Origin: Pseudomonas izuensis
GTDB taxonomy: Bacteria; Pseudomonadota; Gammaproteobacteria; Pseudomonadales; Pseudomonadaceae
Direction of reading: 5' to 3'
DNA length: 64,000 nt
Assembly (NCBI RefSeq): GCF_009861505.1
Contig: NZ_WTFT01000022.1
Span: 80,537 to 144,536, forward strand
A program made the position numbers and the translations under genes. This document shows positions 59,084 through 64,000 of this stretch, piece after piece. Position 1 is the stretch's first letter. The number at the start of each line of letters is the position of its first letter. Below the pieces are notes generated by a model. That model did not search any database. It was not told the DNA's origin and saw only the letters and a program-made list of their open reading frames with translations.

Positions 59084-59953
59084 ATGAGTGCTGTAGCGGT
59101 ATTACGGCTGCCGCTGGCGGTGGACCTGAGCGGCTTCGTCAAATTGCTGCAACGCATGCAGGTACCGCATCGGGTCAGTGAAGAGGCAGGCGAGCAGGTG
59201 TTGTGGGTGCCGGACAACATCAGCGAGGACGTGCGCGCCTTGTATGAGCGTTTTCCGGCGGGCGACCCTGATCAGCAGCTGGACATTCCGGTGGCGCAAA
59301 CCGTTCGCCGTCCGGGTTTCGTCGAGCAGGTCCGCTACGCCAAGGCCACCGCGCTGGTGTTGCTGCTGAGTCTGCTGGTGGGCGCGCTGACGATGTTGGG
59401 CGACAACTTCAACACCATGCGCTGGTTCACCTTCCTCGATTTTCGCGTTGTCGGCGAGTACATCCATTTCACGCCATTGGCCGACAGCCTGGCGGCGGGG
59501 CAGTGGTGGCGTCTGGTCTCGCCGATGCTGATCCACTTCGGCATCCTGCACCTGGCCATGAACGGCATGTGGTACTGGGAGCTGGGACGGCGCATCGAAT
59601 CGCGCCAGGGCAGCATCAACCTGGTCGGCCTGACCTTGCTGTTCAGCCTGGTGTCCAACTACACCCAATACCTTTTCAGTGGCCCGAGCCTGTTTGGCGG
59701 CTTGTCCGGGGTGCTGTACGGCCTGCTCGGGCACTGCTGGATCTTCCAGCTGCTGTCGCCGAACGCCGCTTATCGCCTGCCCCGTGGGGTGCTGGTGATG
59801 ATGCTGGTCTGGCTGCTGCTGTGCCTGTCCGGGCTGGTCTCGATGATCGGCTTCGGTGAAATTGCCAACGCGGCCCATGTCAGCGGGCTGCTCGTCGGAT
59901 GCTTGACCGGTTTGTTGGGTGGTTTGTACAACCGCCGTAAACTGGCCGTCTGA
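59084..59953 (+). CDS. Rhomboid family intramembrane serine protease
   Basis: A 289-residue protein with a cytoplasmic N-terminal domain (about 1-85, like GlpG) and six to seven membrane segments. The catalytic serine is in GLSGVLYG and the histidine in AHVSGLLVG; HLAMNGMWYWELG carries the family HxxxN. It cleaves membrane proteins within the bilayer. GGGATG precedes the start. Thirteen bases after the phosphoesterase gene. Confidence 0.9.
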   Translation: MSAVAVLRLPLAVDLSGFVKLLQRMQVPHRVSEEAGEQVLWVPDNISEDVRALYERFPAGDPDQQLDIPVAQTVRRPGFVEQVRYAKATALVLLLSLLVGALTMLGDNFNTMRWFTFLDFRVVGEYIHFTPLADSLAAGQWWRLVSPMLIHFGILHLAMNGMWYWELGRRIESRQGSINLVGLTLLFSLVSNYTQYLFSGPSLFGGLSGVLYGLLGHCWIFQLLSPNAAYRLPRGVLVMMLVWLLLCLSGLVSMIGFGEIANAAHVSGLLVGCLTGLLGGLYNRRKLAV

Positions 59954-59987
59954 AACAGTTTATGTAAATAGAGAACGCGGAGACCCA

Positions 59988-60248
59988 ATGTCCTCTTTTA
60001 ACGAAATGATCAAGAACATCACCCCGGACATCTACCAGAGCCTGAAACTGGCGGTGGAAATCGGTAAATGGTCCGACGGTGGCAAGCTCACCGCCGAGCA
60101 ACGCGAACTGTCGCTGCAAGCGATGATCGCCTGGGAAATCCAGAACCTGCCCGAGGAAGAGCGTACTGGCTACATGGGCCCGCAGGAATGTGCGTCGAAG
60201 TCGATCGAAGTGCCGAATATCCTGTTCAAGTCGGATGCCATCCATTGA
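59988..60248 (+). CDS. DUF1315 family protein (YeaC-like)
   Basis: An 86-residue soluble protein starting MSSFNEMIKNITPDIYQSL, ending near GPQECASKS and a short tail. The family is widespread in gammaproteobacteria with unknown function. GGAG lies eight bases before the ATG. Its TGA overlaps the TTG start of the next gene. Confidence 0.85.
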   Translation: MSSFNEMIKNITPDIYQSLKLAVEIGKWSDGGKLTAEQRELSLQAMIAWEIQNLPEEERTGYMGPQECASKSIEVPNILFKSDAIH

Positions 60249-61075
60249 TCGAGATTGGCCGCGGTGCAATCAGTAAAATGTCGGCGCGCCTGGACGGGCC
60301 GAACGTGCAGTACGCATTTCGTCTAGGCGACGTCGAGGTACCGGTCAATCCGTTGATCGGCACCACGGTGCGCCTGGAATTCCTGGGGGCGATCCACTGC
60401 ATCCATTGCGGACGCAAGACCAAAACCAGTTTCAGCCAGGGTTACTGCTACCCGTGCATGACCAAGCTGGCCCAGTGCGATGTCTGCATCATGAGCCCGG
60501 AACGCTGCCATTTCGACGCCGGCACCTGCCGGGAGCCGGAGTGGGGCGAGAAGTTCTGCATGACCGATCACATCGTCTACCTGTCGAATTCATCCGGGGT
60601 CAAGGTCGGGATCACTCGCGCCACCCAGTTGCCGACCCGTTGGATCGATCAGGGCGCCAGCCAGGCGTTGCCGATCATGCGCGTCGCGACCCGCCAGCAA
60701 TCGGGGTTCGTCGAGGACCTGTTCCGCAGCCAGGTGGCCGACAAGACCAACTGGCGTGCGTTGCTCAAGGGCGATGCGGTTTCTGTGGACCTGGCCGGGG
60801 TTCGCGATCAACTGTTCGACAGTTGCGCCGAAGGTCTGCTCGCGTTGCAGGATCGATTTGGCCTGCAGGCGATTCAACCTGTCAGCGATGTCGAACCGCT
60901 GGAGATCCGCTACCCGGTCGAGCAGTACCCGGCCAAGATCGTCAGCTTCAACCTGGACAAACAGCCCATTGCCGAAGGCACGTTGATGGGGGTCAAGGGC
61001 CAGTACCTGATCTTCGATACCGGCGTGATCAACATTCGTAAATACACGGCCTACCAGCTCGCCGTGCATCAGTAA
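60245..61075 (+). CDS. DUF2797 family protein with cysteine-rich and GIY-YIG-like parts
   Basis: A 276-residue protein. After an N-terminal beta region it has a cysteine cluster (CIHCGRKTK, GYCYPCMTK, CDVCIMSPERCHFD, GTCREPEWGEKFC) that should bind zinc. It then has DHIVYLSNSSGVKVGITRATQLPTRW, a pattern reminiscent of GIY-YIG nuclease cores (YLS...KVGIT...R). Function unknown. The TTG at 60245 overlaps the DUF1315 stop (TTGA) and matches the family N-terminus; an ATG at 60278 is the alternative. Confidence 0.82.
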   Translation: MIEIGRGAISKMSARLDGPNVQYAFRLGDVEVPVNPLIGTTVRLEFLGAIHCIHCGRKTKTSFSQGYCYPCMTKLAQCDVCIMSPERCHFDAGTCREPEWGEKFCMTDHIVYLSNSSGVKVGITRATQLPTRWIDQGASQALPIMRVATRQQSGFVEDLFRSQVADKTNWRALLKGDAVSVDLAGVRDQLFDSCAEGLLALQDRFGLQAIQPVSDVEPLEIRYPVEQYPAKIVSFNLDKQPIAEGTLMGVKGQYLIFDTGVINIRKYTAYQLAVHQ

Positions 61076-61085
61076 GGACTCCAGC

Positions 61086-63743
61086 ATGCGCACCGAACAA
61101 CCGAAGATGATCTACCTCAAGGACTATCAGGCGCCTGAGTACCTGATCGACGAAACTCACCTGACCTTCGAGTTGTACGAGGACCACAGCCTGGTCCATG
61201 CGCAACTGGTGATGCGCCGCAACCCCGAGCGTGGCCCGGGCTTGCCGCCGCTGGTGCTGGACGGTCAGCAACTCGACTTGTTGTCGGTGACCCTGGCCGA
61301 CCGCGAACTGACGGCTGCCGACTATCAGCTGACCGAGAATCACCTGACGTTGCACCCGACCAGCACCGCCTTTACGGTCGACACCAGCGTACGCATCCAC
61401 CCGGAAACCAACACCGCGCTGGAAGGCCTGTACAAGTCCGGCACCATGTTCTGCACCCAGTGCGAGGCCGAAGGCTTCCGCAAGATCACCTATTACCTCG
61501 ACCGTCCGGACGTGATGAGCACCTTCACCACCACCGTGGTCGCCGAGCAGCACAGCTATCCGGTGCTGCTGTCCAACGGCAACCCGATCGCCTCAGGACC
61601 TGGCGAAGATGGCCGGCACTGGGCGACCTGGGAAGACCCGTTCAAGAAGCCTGCGTACCTGTTCGCGTTGGTGGCCGGTGACTTGTGGTGCGTCGAAGAC
61701 ACCTTCACCACCATGACCGATCGCGTCGTGGCGCTGCGCATCTACGTCGAACCGGAAAACATCGACAAGTGCCAGCACGCCATGAACAGCCTGAAGAAAT
61801 CCATGCGCTGGGATGAAGAGGTCTATGGTCGCGAATACGACCTGGACATCTTCATGATCGTCGCCGTGAACGACTTCAACATGGGTGCAATGGAGAACAA
61901 GGGTCTCAACATCTTCAACTCCAGCGCCGTGCTGGCCAAGGCCGAAACCGCCACCGACGCTGCGCACCAGCGGGTCGAGGCGATCGTGGCCCACGAGTAC
62001 TTCCACAACTGGTCGGGCAACCGCGTGACCTGCCGCGACTGGTTCCAGTTGTCGCTCAAGGAAGGCTTTACCGTATTCCGCGATTCGCATTTCTCCGCCG
62101 ACATGAACTCGGCCACGGTCAAGCGCATCCAGGACGTGGCTTACCTGCGCACCCACCAGTTCGCCGAAGATGCCGGCCCCATGGCCCACGCGGTGCGCCC
62201 GGACAGCTTCATCGAAATTTCCAACTTCTACACCCTGACCGTGTACGAAAAGGGCTCGGAAGTGGTCGGCATGATCCACACCTTGCTCGGCGCCGAAGGC
62301 TTCCGCAAAGGCAGCGACCTGTACTTCGAACGCCATGACGGCCAGGCCGTGACCTGCGATGACTTCATCAAGGCCATGGAAGACGCCAACGGTGTCGACC
62401 TGACCCAATTCAAACGCTGGTACAGCCAGGCCGGCACGCCGCGTCTCGCCGTCAGCGAGTCCTACGACGCGGCGGCGAAGACCTACAGCCTGACGTTCCG
62501 CCAGAGCTGCCCGCAAACCCCAGACAAAGTTGAAAAACTGCCGTTCGTGATTCCGGTCGCCCTCGGTCTGCTGGACAGCAAGGGTGTTGAAATGCCTCTG
62601 CGTCTTGCCGGTGAAGCAGCCGCGCAAGGCACTTCGCGAGTCATTTCCGTGACCGAGGCCGAGCAGACGTTCACCTTCGTCGACATCGCCGAACAGCCGC
62701 TGCCATCGTTGCTGCGTGGCTTCTCGGCACCGGTGAAGCTCAGCTTCCCGTACAACCGCGACCAATTGATGTTCCTGATGCAGCACGACAGCGACGGATT
62801 CAATCGCTGGGACGCCGGTCAGCAATTGTCGGTGCAGGTGTTGCAGGAACTGATCGCCCAGCAACAGAAAGGCGAAGCGCTGGTGCTCGATCAGCGTCTG
62901 GTGTCGGCCTTGCGCACTGTGCTGTCCGATGAGTCGCTGGATCAGGCGATGGTCGCCGAAATGCTTTCGTTGCCGAGCGAAGCCTATCTGACCGAAATCA
63001 GCGAAGTGGCGGATGTCGAGGCCATTCACATCGCCCGCGAATTTGCCCGTAAACAACTGGCTGACGCGTTGTTCGAAGGGCTGTGGCTGCGTTATCAGGC
63101 CAACCGTGACCTGTCGAAGCAGACCCCGTATGTGGCCGAAGCCGAACATTTCGCTCGTCGTGCGTTGCAGAACATTGCGTTGTCGTACCTGATGCTCAGC
63201 GGCAAGCCGCAAGTGCTGGCGGCAACGCTGGAGCAGTTCGATGCGTGCGACAACATGACCGAGCGCTTGACTGCGCTGGCGGTTTTGGTCAATTCGCCAT
63301 TCGAGGAACAGAAAGCCAAGGCACTGTCCGGTTTCGCCGCGCACTTCAGCGACAACCCGCTGGTCATGGATCAGTGGTTCAGCGTCCAGGCCGGCAGCGT
63401 ATTGCCAGGTGGTCTGGAGCGGGTCAGGGCGTTGATGCAGCATCCGGCGTTCAACATCAAGAACCCGAACAAGGTGCGCGCGCTGATCGGTGCGTTCGCC
63501 GGGCAGAACCTGATCAACTTCCACGCGGCGGATGGTTCCGGGTATCGCTTCCTCGCGGATCTGGTGATTGAGCTGAACGGGTTCAATCCGCAGATTGCTT
63601 CTCGCCAGTTGGCGCCTTTGACTCGGTGGCGCAAGTATGACGCTGCGCGTCAGGCGTTGATGAAAGGGGAGCTGGAGCGGATTCGGGCTTCGGGGCAATT
63701 GTCGAGTGATGTGTTTGAGGTGGTCAGCAAAAGCCTGGCTTGA
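61086..63743 (+). CDS. pepN: Aminopeptidase N (M1 family zinc metallopeptidase)
   Basis: An 885-residue M1 peptidase, near the 870 of Escherichia coli PepN. The substrate loop GAMENKGLN lies near residue 265, the zinc site is HEYFH (His303, Glu304, His307) followed by NWSGNRVTCRDW with the second glutamate about 19 residues on in LKEGFTVF. The C-terminal helical domains are complete. It trims N-terminal residues from cytosolic peptides. Ten bases after the DUF2797 gene, last of the nadK run. Confidence 0.97.
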   Translation: MRTEQPKMIYLKDYQAPEYLIDETHLTFELYEDHSLVHAQLVMRRNPERGPGLPPLVLDGQQLDLLSVTLADRELTAADYQLTENHLTLHPTSTAFTVDTSVRIHPETNTALEGLYKSGTMFCTQCEAEGFRKITYYLDRPDVMSTFTTTVVAEQHSYPVLLSNGNPIASGPGEDGRHWATWEDPFKKPAYLFALVAGDLWCVEDTFTTMTDRVVALRIYVEPENIDKCQHAMNSLKKSMRWDEEVYGREYDLDIFMIVAVNDFNMGAMENKGLNIFNSSAVLAKAETATDAAHQRVEAIVAHEYFHNWSGNRVTCRDWFQLSLKEGFTVFRDSHFSADMNSATVKRIQDVAYLRTHQFAEDAGPMAHAVRPDSFIEISNFYTLTVYEKGSEVVGMIHTLLGAEGFRKGSDLYFERHDGQAVTCDDFIKAMEDANGVDLTQFKRWYSQAGTPRLAVSESYDAAAKTYSLTFRQSCPQTPDKVEKLPFVIPVALGLLDSKGVEMPLRLAGEAAAQGTSRVISVTEAEQTFTFVDIAEQPLPSLLRGFSAPVKLSFPYNRDQLMFLMQHDSDGFNRWDAGQQLSVQVLQELIAQQQKGEALVLDQRLVSALRTVLSDESLDQAMVAEMLSLPSEAYLTEISEVADVEAIHIAREFARKQLADALFEGLWLRYQANRDLSKQTPYVAEAEHFARRALQNIALSYLMLSGKPQVLAATLEQFDACDNMTERLTALAVLVNSPFEEQKAKALSGFAAHFSDNPLVMDQWFSVQAGSVLPGGLERVRALMQHPAFNIKNPNKVRALIGAFAGQNLINFHAADGSGYRFLADLVIELNGFNPQIASRQLAPLTRWRKYDAARQALMKGELERIRASGQLSSDVFEVVSKSLA

Positions 63744-63774
63744 TCGGCTGAGCGTTCCCACAGGTGTTCCCCCG

Positions 63775-63870
63775 AACCCTGTGGGAGCTGGCTTGTCGGG
63801 TCGCCGCATCGCAGCGAAGGCGGCCTCCGCGGATGTACCCAATCCCTGTGGGAGCTGGCTTGCCAGCGAT
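63775..63870. repeat. Two REP copies in direct orientation
   Basis: CCTGTGGGAGCTGGCTTG occurs at about 63778 and again at about 63845, both in the same direction, unlike the inverted pairs elsewhere. The second is followed by the intact CCAGCGATGGCGGCC. Confidence 0.75.
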
Positions 63871-63914
63871 GGCGGCCTGACAGCCGACCTGAATGTTGTT
63901 GACCGAGTACATAT

Positions 63915-64000
63915 CCATTCCTGCGGTAACGGCCACTGGCGGTTTCGCCCTTACGGCGAGTCACTTGGAAGAGCCCCAAGTAACCAAGGGCTCTTGCCCC
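63915..64000. repeat. Probable dispersed Pseudomonas repeat at the window edge
   Basis: The stretch CATTCCTGCGGTAACGGCC.., GGTTTCGCCCTTACGGCGAG.. and AAGTAACCAAGGGCTCTTGC is a sequence I recognise as recurring in fluorescent Pseudomonas genomes, often near REP clusters. It is cut by the window end. Within it GAGCCC and GGGCTC could pair around the AAGTAACCAA segment. No gene is seen in it. Confidence 0.4.

Noticed and set aside
61593..63842. Open frame of 749 codons opposite pepN
   Set aside because: Shadow of a highly conserved enzyme, with no ribosome site and no family features.

Overview
The window reads as chromosome of a fluorescent-type Pseudomonas. The gene order fabI-npp transporter-mltD-gloB-methyltransferase-rnhA-dnaQ-lysine decarboxylase matches the block I know from Pseudomonas aeruginosa (about PA1806 to PA1818). 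Intergenic gaps are packed with the GC-rich REP palindromes typical of the P. fluorescens group (cores such as GGAGCGAGC..GCTCGC and GGAGCTGGCTTGCCAGC). Pseudomonas-style ppyR-nnrS, DUF1289, DUF1853 and DUF2797 genes are present. I see no rRNA, tRNA, CRISPR array, phage or insertion sequence.

Region 1 (1-10.2 kb) is an accessory-looking catabolic module with no REP element. It holds a minus-strand N,N-dimethylformamidase-large-subunit-like protein cut by the window edge, a proline-racemase-family enzyme with the Cys/Thr signature of trans-3-hydroxy-L-proline dehydratase, a complete polar amino acid ABC importer (binding protein, two permeases, ATPase) and a trifunctional PutA. A GTATAC-centred palindrome occurs in front of the dimethylformamidase-like gene, the dehydratase and the importer, so one regulator outside the window probably controls all three. 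The sequence suggests uptake of a proline-like compound, dehydration, reduction to proline by an enzyme not seen here, and oxidation to glutamate by PutA.

Region 2 (10.2-34 kb) is core housekeeping and small accessory functions: serine transporter SdaC, a SulP transporter, aconitase B, a universal stress protein and MiaE sharing a divergent region with a perfect ANR/FNR box, an ada - PEP mutase-like - alkA-like alkylation-repair operon, LysE and DMT exporters with a MocR regulator, AraC and VOC proteins, a ppyR-nnrS operon preceded by a sigma-54-like promoter and three NorR-type sites, a periplasmic molybdenum hydroxylase with its own dihaem cytochrome c, and a degenerate GGDEF protein.

Region 3 (34-51 kb) is the conserved block: fabI, the five-gene peptide/peptidyl-nucleoside importer nppA1A2BCD, mltD, gloB, a YafS-like methyltransferase, rnhA, dnaQ, lysine decarboxylase and a GNAT acetyltransferase, then a LysR regulator.

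Region 4 (51-64 kb) holds a flavin reductase, a TetR regulator facing a DUF2855 protein, an orphan ArsB, DUF1853, and the run nadK-metallophosphoesterase-rhomboid-DUF1315-DUF2797-pepN. The window ends in a repeat that looks dispersed.

Family assignments rest on reading the proteins and motifs by eye. Start codons were chosen from ribosome binding sites, operon overlaps and family lengths.
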